A DNA stretch of 42,402 bases, from NCBI RefSeq assembly GCF_000337555.1, contig NZ_AOIO01000039.1:1-42402 (forward strand), in the 5' to 3' direction. Position numbers and translations under genes: made by a program. The notes beneath the pieces are model-generated. The model was not told the origin of the DNA. It worked only from the letters and a program-made list of their open reading frames with translations, and did not search any database. Source of the stretch: Natrialba asiatica DSM 12278. GTDB lineage: Archaea > Halobacteriota > Halobacteria > Halobacteriales > Natrialbaceae. Below, one piece after another: positions 15,489 through 23,761 of this stretch. Positions within the stretch are counted from its first letter, which is position 1. Every line of letters begins with the position of its first letter.

Positions 15489-17531
15489 TCACGCGTCCTC
15501 GTAGATCCGGTCCACACGGCCCTCGAAGCGGTCCAGAATGACGCGGCGTTTCTTCTTCATCGTCGGCGTCAGCATCTCATTTTTCTCGGTGAACTCGACC
15601 GGAACGAGTTCAAATCGCTTGATCGTCTCGTGTTTTTCGAAGCCGTCGTTCGCCCGGTCGACCTCCCGTTGGACGTACTCGTGAACGCGCTCGTCGTCGC
15701 AGATGGCGTCGGTATCGTCGGGCAGGTCGATGCCCTGTTCGTCCGCCCACGCCCGGATGTGCTCGACGTTGGGGACGAGTAACGCGCCGATGAACTTCTC
15801 GCCGTCGCCGACGACCATGCACTGCTCGATAACCTCGCTGGCGGCGAAGGCGTCCTCGAGCGGACCGGGAGCGACGTTCTTGCCGGTCGAGAGGACGAGC
15901 AGTTGTTTCACGCGGTCGCGGAACTCGATGTAGTTGTCCCCGCGCAAGTGGACGACGTCGCCGGTGCGAAACCACTGCTCGGCGGTCGAGTCGTCCGTAG
16001 TATCGAGTACGGCGCCACCGTCGGGCTGAGACGTGACTCCAGCAGCGTCCTCGGCCGCAGCCTCGGCGAACGCCCGGTCGGTTGCCGCGGGTTTATTCCA
16101 GTAGCCCTCGGTGACGTTCGGCCCGCGGACGAGGAGTTCGCCGACCGCCCCCGGATCGTCGAAGGCGTCCTGGTCGACGACGCTCTCGTCGATCGAGACG
16201 TCGACGTCGGTCACCGTCGGACCGATCGTCCCGATCCGCGGGTCGTCCGGCGGATTGACTGCGATGACCGGCGAGGTTTCGGTCAAGCCGTAGCCCTCGA
16301 AGATCGGGAGTCCCATCGCGTGATAGAGCCGACAGAGTTCGGGTGAGAGGCTGCCGCCGCCGCTGATCAGGATCTCGATTTCGCCGCCGAGCGCCTCGCG
16401 GACCGTCGAGAAGACCAGTTTGTCCGCAAGGGCTCGCTTTGCCGCGAGCACGGGGCCGGGCGAGTCGGCACGCTGGTACGCGACGCCGACGTCGGTCGCC
16501 CACTCGAAGAGACGCTTTTTGACCGGCGACTCGCTCGCCTGTTCGCGGATCGTATCGTAAATTTTCTCGTAGACGCGGGGGACGCTGGTCGCCGTGTTCG
16601 GCCGAACGATACTGAAGTCCTCCTGGAGCGTATCCGGATTTTCCGCGTAGGCGACACAGGCACCGCTTGCGAACAGCAGGAAGTGTCCCGCCGTCCGCTC
16701 GAAGACGTGCGCCAGCGGCAGGTACGACATCGCCTGACTCTCGGCGTCGATAACCGGCACGTCCGCGTCTCTGTCCGGCCGCGGCGCGAAGCGCTTGCGG
16801 ATCTGATTGACGTTCGCCCGGAAGTTGCTGTGGGTGAGCCGGACGCCCTTCGGCTGCCCGGTCGTCCCGCTCGTGTAGATCAGACTCGCCAGATCGTCCA
16901 CCGCGGGTTCGTCGACCCACTCCTGGTAGGTCTCGGCGTCGAACACCGCGGCACCGCGATCGTGAAGCTCCGCGAGCGTCAGCACGTCGTCCCGGTCGTC
17001 GTACTCCGTCCCCGGCAGCTCGTCGATCGACACGATGAACTCGAGTTCGAGTTCGTCCTCGACGGCGAGCACCCGCTCTAGCAGTTCTCGGTTCTCGACG
17101 ACGACGCCGTCCGCGTCGGGATCGTCGAGCAAGTACGACACCTGCTCGGGAGACGAACTCGTGTAGACGGTGGTGACGACCGCGCCGGCCCCGAGCAGCG
17201 CGAAGTCGGTCTGGGCCCACTCCATGCGAGTGTTGCTGAAGATACCGACCCGGTCGCCGGATTCGACGCCGAGGTCGCGAAAGCCGGCGGCGAGGTTCCG
17301 AACGATGTCGCGCATCTCGGCGTACGAGATCGCCCGGAAGGCATCGGGTTCGGCCGGCGGAAGCACGGCGTCCGAGTCGGTGCCGGTGAGCGAACGATCG
17401 TAGATGCCGCCCTTGTATCGCTGGGCAGGCCGGTCCCTGTTCCGCTCGGCCGCGTCCTCGAACAGCCGACCGAGCGTCGTGGTCCCGATCACCTCGTCGT
17501 CGTACTCGCGTTCGGTGTCCCGCCAGTTCAT
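15489..17531 (-). CDS. Long-chain fatty acyl-CoA synthetase (AMP-forming), paralogue 2
   Basis: The product has 680 residues and aligns end to end with the gene at 12041-14083, with long identical stretches such as RMEWAQTDFALL and LERVLAVEDELELEFIVS. ANL motifs: YTSGTTGQPKG near residues 218-228, GYGLTETSPVI, RTGDVVHL, and DRVKQLLVLSTGKNVAPG, ending TPTMKKKRRVILDRF. It activates fatty acids to acyl-CoA. The insertion before RTGD (AAAEDAAGVTSQPDGG...) differs fully from its paralogue, marking a fast-evolving loop. Tandem duplication with later divergence is the simplest origin. A 14-bp palindrome lies 37 nt upstream. Confidence 0.95.
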   Translation of the reverse strand: MNWRDTEREYDDEVIGTTTLGRLFEDAAERNRDRPAQRYKGGIYDRSLTGTDSDAVLPPAEPDAFRAISYAEMRDIVRNLAAGFRDLGVESGDRVGIFSNTRMEWAQTDFALLGAGAVVTTVYTSSSPEQVSYLLDDPDADGVVVENRELLERVLAVEDELELEFIVSIDELPGTEYDDRDDVLTLAELHDRGAAVFDAETYQEWVDEPAVDDLASLIYTSGTTGQPKGVRLTHSNFRANVNQIRKRFAPRPDRDADVPVIDAESQAMSYLPLAHVFERTAGHFLLFASGACVAYAENPDTLQEDFSIVRPNTATSVPRVYEKIYDTIREQASESPVKKRLFEWATDVGVAYQRADSPGPVLAAKRALADKLVFSTVREALGGEIEILISGGGSLSPELCRLYHAMGLPIFEGYGLTETSPVIAVNPPDDPRIGTIGPTVTDVDVSIDESVVDQDAFDDPGAVGELLVRGPNVTEGYWNKPAATDRAFAEAAAEDAAGVTSQPDGGAVLDTTDDSTAEQWFRTGDVVHLRGDNYIEFRDRVKQLLVLSTGKNVAPGPLEDAFAASEVIEQCMVVGDGEKFIGALLVPNVEHIRAWADEQGIDLPDDTDAICDDERVHEYVQREVDRANDGFEKHETIKRFELVPVEFTEKNEMLTPTMKKKRRVILDRFEGRVDRIYEDA

Positions 17532-17567
17532 ATCCGTTCAGAGTCGTTCCTGTGCGATAAAACGTGA

Positions 17568-17581
17568 TGAAACTGGTTTCA
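17568..17581. promoter_or_regulatory. Candidate operator upstream of acyl-CoA synthetase 2
   Basis: TGAAAC-TG-GTTTCA is a perfect 6-bp inverted repeat with a 2-nt centre, 37-50 nt upstream of the ATG at 17531, overlapping the region where the promoter should be. It differs in sequence from the palindrome at the paralogue's start, so the two genes may be under different regulators. Confidence 0.4.
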
Positions 17582-17682
17582 CTCGACGATTCGTTTATTC
17601 AGGTGTGAGCGCCGACCGTCCCGGAAACGAGCGGATTCGGGAACTGAACTCGAAGCGGCGGGAGCGTCGCGCAACCGGGAGT

Positions 17683-18603
17683 TCACTCTCGGCTGTCAAG
17701 ATAACCGATAACGCCGCGGACGTTCATCGCCGCCTCGGCGCTTGCTTTCTGCTCGTTCCAGGCCTCGCCCTTCTCGGTCGCGGACGCGAAGTGGGCCATC
17801 ACGTCCTCGTCGGCGTCGAGTTCGGCGCGCTCGGTCTCGACTGCGGAGACCCATTCGGTGAGGACGGTCGCGTACTCCTCGAGCACGCGTTCGGCGTCGT
17901 CGCCGACGTAACGAGGGCCAAAGTGCGTATAGAGAAGGACGTCGGGGTCGATCTCGGCGAGCAGTTCGACGTCTTCGAGACACTGTTCGAGGTCGAAGTC
18001 GGAGGGCGGGGAGGTTTCGACGATTTCCTCGCGATTGGGAATCCAGATGCCGGCGGCGTCGCCGGTGAAGACGGCGTCGTTTGCGGGGTCCTCGAAGACG
18101 ACCTGATGGAACGCGTGGCCGGGCGCGCCGTGAACGCGGAGTTCGTGGTCGCCGAGATCGATCGCGTCGCCGCCCTCGAGTTCGACGATTCGGTCCTCTG
18201 GAATGGGCTTTGGCTCGACGTAGAACTGCCACTGGTCGCCGACGGCGTTTTTCGTGCCGGCGACCAGTTTGCCGGGGTCGGCGAGCAGGCTCGCGCCGGC
18301 GGCGGGGATGCAGATGTCGGCGTTCGGGCAGGCCTCCGCGAGGAAGCCAGCGCCGCCCGCGTGATCGAGGTGGATGTGTGTCATCGTGACGACCTCGACG
18401 TCGGCGGGATCGATGTCGAGTTCGGCGAGCGCGTCGAGAATCAGGTCGTGGTTGGTGCCGATACCGGTTTCGACGATGGCCGGCCGGTCGTCGTTTAGAA
18501 TATAGACGGCTCCGTAGCCGCTCGTCTCGTACATGCCGGTATCGAGGTAGTACAGGTCCGAACAGTCGCCGGCGGTCACCTCGCGAACGTCACCGATGTC
18601 CAT
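17683..18603 (-). CDS. Metallo-beta-lactamase fold hydrolase
   Basis: The product has 306 residues. The zinc motif HIHLDH lies at residues 76-81, preceded by the beta-strand phrase AIVETGIGTNH; later ligands are in GAPGHAFHQ (His), FTGDAAG (bridging Asp) and LLYTHFGP (final His). The fold is that of glyoxalase-II/lactonase-like hydrolases. The C-terminal 80 residues are helical, with SATEKGEAWNEQK. The substrate is unknown; thioester or lactone hydrolysis would fit next to acyl-CoA genes, but this is inference. It is transcribed in the same direction as the CDF transporter upstream, with 45 nt between them, so co-transcription is plausible. Confidence 0.9.
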   Translation of the reverse strand: MDIGDVREVTAGDCSDLYYLDTGMYETSGYGAVYILNDDRPAIVETGIGTNHDLILDALAELDIDPADVEVVTMTHIHLDHAGGAGFLAEACPNADICIPAAGASLLADPGKLVAGTKNAVGDQWQFYVEPKPIPEDRIVELEGGDAIDLGDHELRVHGAPGHAFHQVVFEDPANDAVFTGDAAGIWIPNREEIVETSPPSDFDLEQCLEDVELLAEIDPDVLLYTHFGPRYVGDDAERVLEEYATVLTEWVSAVETERAELDADEDVMAHFASATEKGEAWNEQKASAEAAMNVRGVIGYLDSRE

Positions 18604-18648
18604 ACCGGAAGCCCGTCGGCGGACGGGATAAAAGCTCGTGTCCCAGCA

Positions 18649-19560
18649 TTACCGTTCGAGTTCGTCCGGCTGATTCTTCCACTCGCCGATGCCGGACGGA
18701 TCGAGGTGGACGTGCGCGTCGCCGACGTCCTCGAGTCCGCGGAGTTGATCGACGAGTTCTGATTCGATGTCGTGGGCGCGCCGGAAGGGGAGTTCGCCGT
18801 CGACCTCGACGTGGACTTCGACTTCGAGGACGGGACCGTCGTAGAAGACGGTCAGATCGTGGACGCCCTGCACGTCGGGGTGGGACCGGAGCACGTCGAG
18901 CACCGCCGTTCGCTTCTCGGGCGTCGGGGCGGCACCGACGAGGTAGTCGACGTTTTCGCGACCGATTTCGACGCCCTGGTAGACGACCAGCAGGCTGACG
19001 AGCCCGCCGGCGACGGGATCGAGTTGGGGCTGGCCGAACGCGACGCCGATGATGCCGACGACGGCGGCCAGCGACGTGTAGATGTCGTTCAGACAGTCGG
19101 CTGCGAGCGCCGAAAGGGCGGGCGAGTCGAGTTCCGCGTTGATTGCGACCGTGTACCGGTAGACCAGGTACATATCGACGATTGCGAAGCCGAGCGAGCC
19201 GAGCAACAGCGGGCTGAAGGTGACGTCGACCTCGGTGAGCAGTCCCTCGACGGAGCGATAGAGCAGGTTCAATCCGAGGAGTGCGATGACGGCGCCGACG
19301 AACAGCGCCGTCAGCGGCTCGATGCGGTCGTGCCCGTGGGGGTGGGTGTCGTCGGGTTCGTCGTACGAACTCTGTCCCCAGATATAGACGACGATGCTGG
19401 CGATGAGATCCGCGATCGAGTGTGCCGCGTCGGCGAGGAGGGCGACGCTCCCGAAGACGAGTCCCGCAGCCCCTTCGACTGCGATTTTCGCGACGTTGCC
19501 GAGGACGTTGACCCACGATGCCCGTCGGAACCCGCGTCGCTCGTCCTCGACACTGTCCAT
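18649..19560 (-). CDS. Cation diffusion facilitator (CDF) family transporter
   Basis: The product has 303 residues. It has six predicted membrane helices and a cytosolic C-terminal domain. The transport site is visible as H47-x3-D51 (ADAAHSIAD in TM2) with D155-x3-D159 (ADCLNDIYT in TM5). The loop THPHGHDRIEPL (about 72-83) is the His-rich linker typical of CDF proteins. It exports divalent metal (Zn2+, Mn2+, Fe2+ or Co2+) in exchange for protons; H47 rather than Asp in TM2 is common in Zn-selective members, but selectivity is unproven. The C-terminal ferredoxin-like domain (from about 212) ends with HVHLDPSGIGEW. Confidence 0.93.
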   Translation of the reverse strand: MDSVEDERRGFRRASWVNVLGNVAKIAVEGAAGLVFGSVALLADAAHSIADLIASIVVYIWGQSSYDEPDDTHPHGHDRIEPLTALFVGAVIALLGLNLLYRSVEGLLTEVDVTFSPLLLGSLGFAIVDMYLVYRYTVAINAELDSPALSALAADCLNDIYTSLAAVVGIIGVAFGQPQLDPVAGGLVSLLVVYQGVEIGRENVDYLVGAAPTPEKRTAVLDVLRSHPDVQGVHDLTVFYDGPVLEVEVHVEVDGELPFRRAHDIESELVDQLRGLEDVGDAHVHLDPSGIGEWKNQPDELER

Positions 19561-19699
19561 GGACGGTTTAGAGCCAGTCTAACCTTGGGTCTTTTCCTTC
19601 CGACCGACCGCCGCGAGCGTCCCGGAACGGTCGCAGGTCATAACGCTCATCAACCTGTGCGAACGACCGCCTAGTAAGACGGTTCGAATCACGACGCGG

Positions 19700-19705
19700 T
19701 TTAAA
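19700..19705 (+). promoter_or_regulatory. TATA box of the crcB operon
   Basis: TTTAAA lies 25 nt before the first base of the fluoride aptamer, so transcription should begin at or within a few bases of the riboswitch. Confidence 0.6.
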
Positions 19706-19724
19706 CGTGGTGACCACCCCCTTC

Positions 19725-19781
19725 GGGCGATGGGGCCCGCCCGACCCAACCGCCGGCACCGACCGCCGGCTGACGGTCCCT
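19725..19781 (+). promoter_or_regulatory. Fluoride riboswitch (crcB motif)
   Basis: The sequence GGGCGATGGGGCCCGCCC opens the aptamer: GGGCG pairs with CGCCC. A second stem, CGCCGGC with GCCGGC(T)G, follows the invariant AAC. It is followed by TGACGGTCCC, whose GGUCCC pairs with the loop GGGGCC as the pseudoknot. The order and conserved GAUG/AAC/UGA positions match the Thermotoga petrophila aptamer closely. It ends 14 nt before the crcB ATG. In archaea the switch probably controls either translation of crcB or elongation. The GGUCCC is close to the start codon, but no expression platform is obvious by eye. Confidence 0.95.
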
Positions 19782-19795
19782 GCCACTACGCAGCC

Positions 19796-20215
19796 ATGGC
19801 AGCATCCCAGCCCCACCCCCTCGTTCGACTCGAAACGCTCGCACTGATCGCCGTCGGCGGCTTCGCCGGCGCGAATCTCCGCTACTTCGCGATGGGCCTG
19901 CTCTCCGACGTCCAGTCCGTCCTGCTCGTCAACGTCATCGGCAGCTTCGCGCTCGGGTTTCTCGTCTACGAATCCCAGTACACCGGCCTCGTCGCGCGCA
20001 AATCGAGAGTCGTCTTCACGACCGGCTTCCTTTCTTCGCTGACAACCTACAGCACGTTCGCCATCCAATCCGCACTCGCGTCCGCCCCCCTCCTGCTCGT
20101 CGCCATCGTCCTCGGCAACTACGGCCTCGGCTTTACCGGCGTCCTCGCCGGCCGTGAACTCGCCCGCAGACTCGGCGATCCGGCCGCCGCGACGACCGGC
20201 GGTGAGACGGCATGA
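19796..20215 (+). CDS. crcB1: Fluoride channel CrcB/Fluc, first subunit
   Basis: The product has 139 residues from the ATG at 19796; an earlier in-frame ATG lies inside the riboswitch and is rejected. Four membrane helices carry the family signatures GGFAGANLRYF, VNVIGSFALGF (pore Asn) and TGFLSSLTTYSTF (Thr/Phe of the fluoride path). Fluc channels are dual-topology or heterodimeric and export fluoride. The gene overlaps the second crcB by 4 nt (ATGA), and the pair is controlled by the fluoride riboswitch directly upstream. Confidence 0.96.
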   Translation: MAASQPHPLVRLETLALIAVGGFAGANLRYFAMGLLSDVQSVLLVNVIGSFALGFLVYESQYTGLVARKSRVVFTTGFLSSLTTYSTFAIQSALASAPLLLVAIVLGNYGLGFTGVLAGRELARRLGDPAAATTGGETA

Positions 20216-20676
20216 GCGCGACCGCCGCGGCGTCGCTTGCTGAACTCTGGACGGCGATCGGCGGACCGTTCGCGTTGGTGTCCGTCCCGGACGTTAGTAT
20301 CGCAGCGGTCACGTTCGATCCCGAACCTGCACACGTCGTGGGGACCGGCGGTGCGATCGGTGCGGTGTTGCGCTACGGCGTGTATCAACGGCTCTCGAGC
20401 GACCGATTCCCCTGGCCGACGCTGCTGGTGAACGTCGTGGGCAGTTTTGCCTTCGCGCTTGCGATGTTTGCGGGCGCGACCGAGTCGGTCCTGCAGTTGC
20501 TTGGAACTGGTCTCTGCGGGGCGTTCACGACCTTTTCGTCGTTCTCGGTCGAGACGGTGCAGTCGTACGAGCGCGGTGATCGGCTACTCGCGGTCGGCAA
20601 TGCCGGTGCGAATCTCGGTCTCGCACTCGCTGGAATCGGTCTCGCGTGGATCGTCGTCGCGCTGGGGCCCGTTTAG
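20212..20676 (+). CDS. crcB2: Fluoride channel CrcB/Fluc, second subunit
   Basis: The product has 154 residues. A longer polar/hydrophobic N-terminus (about 40 residues) precedes the four helices. Signatures are GGAIGAVLRYG, VNVVGSFAFAL and TGLCGAFTTFSSFS. Its ATG lies within the stop of the first crcB, so translation is coupled. With the first subunit it probably forms a heterodimer of opposite orientation, as in paired Fluc genes of other organisms. Confidence 0.95.
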   Translation: MSATAAASLAELWTAIGGPFALVSVPDVSIAAVTFDPEPAHVVGTGGAIGAVLRYGVYQRLSSDRFPWPTLLVNVVGSFAFALAMFAGATESVLQLLGTGLCGAFTTFSSFSVETVQSYERGDRLLAVGNAGANLGLALAGIGLAWIVVALGPV

Positions 20677-20835
20677 CCGCGGTCTACGGCCTCGTCGGCG
20701 CTGTAAGCGTCGAAATACCCAGTGCGATTGCATCGACCCGCCGTGACTGGTTCTCGTTTGCCTCGTCGATCGTCGTTTCGATTTGCCGGGAGTTCGTCAC
20801 ACCGCGGCTGAAACTGTCAGTTCAGCCCGATCGGC

Positions 20836-22044
20836 TCACGCCTGAGACAGGTCGTCGAACGCCGCCGCAGCCGTCCGGGTCCCCTTCGAAATCAGCACGT
20901 CGCCGGCCTGCACCGTCGTGTCGGAGTCGCCGACGAGTAACCAGCCCTCGTCGGGGCGGCGGATTGCGATCACCGACATGGTCGAATCGGTGTCGGGGAC
21001 GCCGCTGATGACGGTCGCGCCGTCGAGGGTGCTCTCCCGCTCGACCGGAACGCGGGTGATGATCTCGTCGCTCTCCTCGACGGCCATCTGGACGACCGGA
21101 TGAACATCGAGATCGCGGAGGACGCCCTCGCTAATGTCGGCCGCAGCGTCGCTGATAACCTCCGTGCTGTTGCCCAGTTGGATGAGTCCCCGAAGGACGA
21201 CCGGATCGTCGGCGTCGGCGGCCGCTCGAAGCGTCCAGGCTTCGAACCGAGACTCCATCGCGTCGACTTCGACCTCCAGATTGCGGACCTCCTCGGCGAG
21301 GGCCTCGCTGTCGAACAGCACGCTGCTGTAAGCCAGATCGACGGCGAGTTCGGAGAGGTTCTTCATGTGGACGATGGTGTCGACCGCCCGTTCGAGGTCG
21401 TCGATGTCCGGAACGTCGACTGCGGGGGATTCGTAGGGCGTGCCGGTGAGCGTCTCGTAGACCGATTCGATCGACGTATCCGGGCCGCGAAGGAGCGCAA
21501 CGTCGTCGCTCGCGACCGTCGTGTTCGGGCCGGGATTGAGCAACCACTCGTTGCCGCGCCGAAGGGCGATCACTCGGACGCCGGTCTCGGACTCCAGATC
21601 GATGTCCATCAGCGTGCGGTCGGCGAACGCGGAGTCCGGCGAGACGACGCCCCGAACGAGCGTCTCGGTCGCTTCGGGAAGTGCCGCCCGCATCGCCTCC
21701 GGCAACCCGACCTCCTCCAAGATGATCTTCGCGATGTCGCCCGCGGCGTCGCTGATGTCGCCCGCCGCGGCGACGATCCCTAGAACGGGAGCCAGTTGCT
21801 CCGCGTCGTCGGGATTTCGAACCGCCATCATGAGGCTCATCCGTGCCTGCAGTTCGAGGACGTCCATGCGCTCTTCTAAGCGCAGCACTTCCCGCGCGAG
21901 GTCGTCGTTACGGTGCAAGACGGCCGAGTACGAGAGATCGATCAACAGCTCCGCCGTATCCTTCATCTCGACCAGGATATCCTTGACACTACGGGGCTCG
22001 TACTCGACCGACACCGCCGCAGTCTCCCCCTCGAACGGGTCCAT
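20836..22044 (-). CDS. Duplicated PhoU-like / RCK-C (TrkA-C) protein, probable K+ channel regulator
   Basis: The product has 402 residues in a clear internal duplication. Residues about 18-110 form a helical PhoU-like domain (SVKDILVEMKDTAELLIDLSYSAV), about 125-200 an RCK-C/TrkA-C domain (GVRVIALRRG, DDVALLRGP), about 225-315 a second PhoU-like domain (VDTIVHMKNLSELAVDLAYSSV) and about 330-400 a second RCK-C (MSVIAIRRPDEGWLL, AGDVLISKGT). RCK-C domains bind ligands that gate K+ transporters. The haloarchaeal family is annotated as a potassium-channel-associated protein but has no membrane segment of its own. No channel gene is adjacent. It is divergent from serS. Confidence 0.88.
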   Translation of the reverse strand: MDPFEGETAAVSVEYEPRSVKDILVEMKDTAELLIDLSYSAVLHRNDDLAREVLRLEERMDVLELQARMSLMMAVRNPDDAEQLAPVLGIVAAAGDISDAAGDIAKIILEEVGLPEAMRAALPEATETLVRGVVSPDSAFADRTLMDIDLESETGVRVIALRRGNEWLLNPGPNTTVASDDVALLRGPDTSIESVYETLTGTPYESPAVDVPDIDDLERAVDTIVHMKNLSELAVDLAYSSVLFDSEALAEEVRNLEVEVDAMESRFEAWTLRAAADADDPVVLRGLIQLGNSTEVISDAAADISEGVLRDLDVHPVVQMAVEESDEIITRVPVERESTLDGATVISGVPDTDSTMSVIAIRRPDEGWLLVGDSDTTVQAGDVLISKGTRTAAAAFDDLSQA

Positions 22045-22162
22045 ACCTCGACAAACCCGCCGCGTCGAAAAAAACGTTTCCCGCCGGTCCCGTCACAGCT
22101 ATCACGGAATCGCACGCCGCCTTCCGATACGGTTTTGGACGGCCACACAGAACCCACGAGCA

Positions 22163-23542
22163 ATGATCGACCGAACCCTTCTTCGCGAACAGCCCGAGAC
22201 CGTTCGCGAGGCGCTCGACCACCGAGGCGATGACATCGACCTCGACGGCCTCATCGACCTCGACGAACGGTGGCGCGAACTCAAAGCCCGCGGCGACGAA
22301 CTCCGCCACGAACGCAACGAGATCACCGACCGCATCGGCGAACTCGTCGCCGACGGCAAAGACGAGGAGCGAGAAGCCGCCATCGAGGAATCAAAGGAGC
22401 TCAAAGCCGAGATCGAAACCGTCGAGGCCGAAGCCGCGGAGTTGCGCGACGAACTCGACGACCGCCTCCTCGAAATCCCGCAGCTCCCCCACGAGAGCGT
22501 TCCCATCGGCGATGACGAGTCTGACAACGTCGAGGACCGGCGCTGGGGCTTCGACGAACTGCGCACGATCCCCGACGAGATCGTCCCCCACTACGACCTC
22601 GGCGAGGAGATGGACATCATCGACGAGGAACGCGGCGCGAAGACCACCGGCTCCGGCTTTTACTTCCTCAAGGGCGACGGCGCACGGTTGGAACACGCGC
22701 TCATCCAGTTCATGCTCGACGTGCACCGCGAACAGGGCTACGTCGACATCGTCCCGCCGGTCCCGATCACCAGCGAGTCGATGCGCGGCACCGGCCAACT
22801 CCCGAAGTTCGCCGACGACGCCTACCGGCTCGGCGGCCGCAACGACGAACCCTACGATGACGACGACCTCTGGCTCTGCCCCACCGCCGAGGTCCCCGTC
22901 ACCAACATGTACGCCGACGACATCCTCCTCACGGACGACCTCCCGCTCAAACACCAGGCCTACACGCCGAACTTCCGACGCGAAGCCGGCGAACACGGCA
23001 CCGAAACCCGCGGCATCGTCCGCGTCCACCAGTTCAACAAAGTCGAACTCGTCAACTTCGTCGAACCCGCGGAGAGCTACGACCGACTCGAAACCCTCCT
23101 CGGCGAAGCCGAGGAAGTCCTTCGTCGTCTCGACCTCCCCTACCGCGTGCTCGAACTCTGTACCGGCGATCTCGGCTTCAAGGCGACCAAGCAGATCGAT
23201 CTCGAGGTCTGGGCCCCTGCGGACGATATGGACGACGGCCCCGACGAAGGCGGTCGCTGGCTCGAAGTCTCAACCGCCTCGAACTTCGAGGACTTCCAGG
23301 CCCGCCGCGCCGGCCTTCGCTACCGCCCCGAGCGCCACGAGTCGGCAGAGTACCTCCACACCCTGAACGCCTCGGGCGTCGCTATTCCCCGCGTGATGGT
23401 AGCCGTCCTCGAATACTACCAGAACGAGGACGGCACCGTCACGGTCCCCGAGGCGCTGCGCCCCTACATGGGCGGCCAAGAGCGCATCGAGGGCCACGAG
23501 AAAGTCGGCGAGAGCGCACTCGGTGCCGGCGAACGAGAGTAA
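22163..23542 (+). CDS. serS: Seryl-tRNA synthetase
   Basis: The product has 459 residues from MIDRTLLREQPETV. The N-terminal long coiled-coil arm (about 30-105, heptads rich in Glu/Lys/Arg) recognises the long variable arm of tRNA-Ser. The class II core has motif 2, FRREAGEHGTETRG (about 271-284), and motif 3, with GVAIPRVMVAVLEYYQ near 404-420 ending EALRPYMGG. This is the standard (bacterial-like) SerRS, not the rare methanogen type. An acidic insert, NDEPYDDDD, is a halophile adaptation. The start of the divergent PhoU-like gene is 118 nt away. Confidence 0.98.
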   Translation: MIDRTLLREQPETVREALDHRGDDIDLDGLIDLDERWRELKARGDELRHERNEITDRIGELVADGKDEEREAAIEESKELKAEIETVEAEAAELRDELDDRLLEIPQLPHESVPIGDDESDNVEDRRWGFDELRTIPDEIVPHYDLGEEMDIIDEERGAKTTGSGFYFLKGDGARLEHALIQFMLDVHREQGYVDIVPPVPITSESMRGTGQLPKFADDAYRLGGRNDEPYDDDDLWLCPTAEVPVTNMYADDILLTDDLPLKHQAYTPNFRREAGEHGTETRGIVRVHQFNKVELVNFVEPAESYDRLETLLGEAEEVLRRLDLPYRVLELCTGDLGFKATKQIDLEVWAPADDMDDGPDEGGRWLEVSTASNFEDFQARRAGLRYRPERHESAEYLHTLNASGVAIPRVMVAVLEYYQNEDGTVTVPEALRPYMGGQERIEGHEKVGESALGAGERE

Positions 23543-23683
23543 CGGCTCGCCGACGGCGATCGGAACCGCTCGAACCGATGCCGCTGGGACTCCCAACGCG
23601 CACCCGCACCATCACTCGTGACGCCCAAACGAACCGCCAAAACGAATTAACAGCGGAAAATAGCTCCGTCTCTCGAACGAGTT

Positions 23684-23740
23684 TCCAATACTAATTGGAG
23701 CGTTGACTGCAGCATCGACCCACCGGTCACGTTTAACTGT
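23684..23740 (+). promoter_or_regulatory. Promoter and candidate operator of the regulator operon
   Basis: TCCAAT-ACTA-ATTGGA (23684-23699) is a perfect 6-bp inverted repeat. A TATA-like GTTTAACT (23731-23738) follows, about 27 nt before the ATG at 23762, which fits a leaderless transcript. The palindrome lies just upstream of the TATA/BRE, where an activator or autorepressor could bind. Confidence 0.5.
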
Positions 23741-23761
23741 GAGACAATCGAACGAACGGCT

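Noticed and set aside
19730-19795. Earlier ATG as the crcB1 start
   Set aside because: It lies inside the fluoride aptamer, and the added residues are not membrane-like or conserved in the family.
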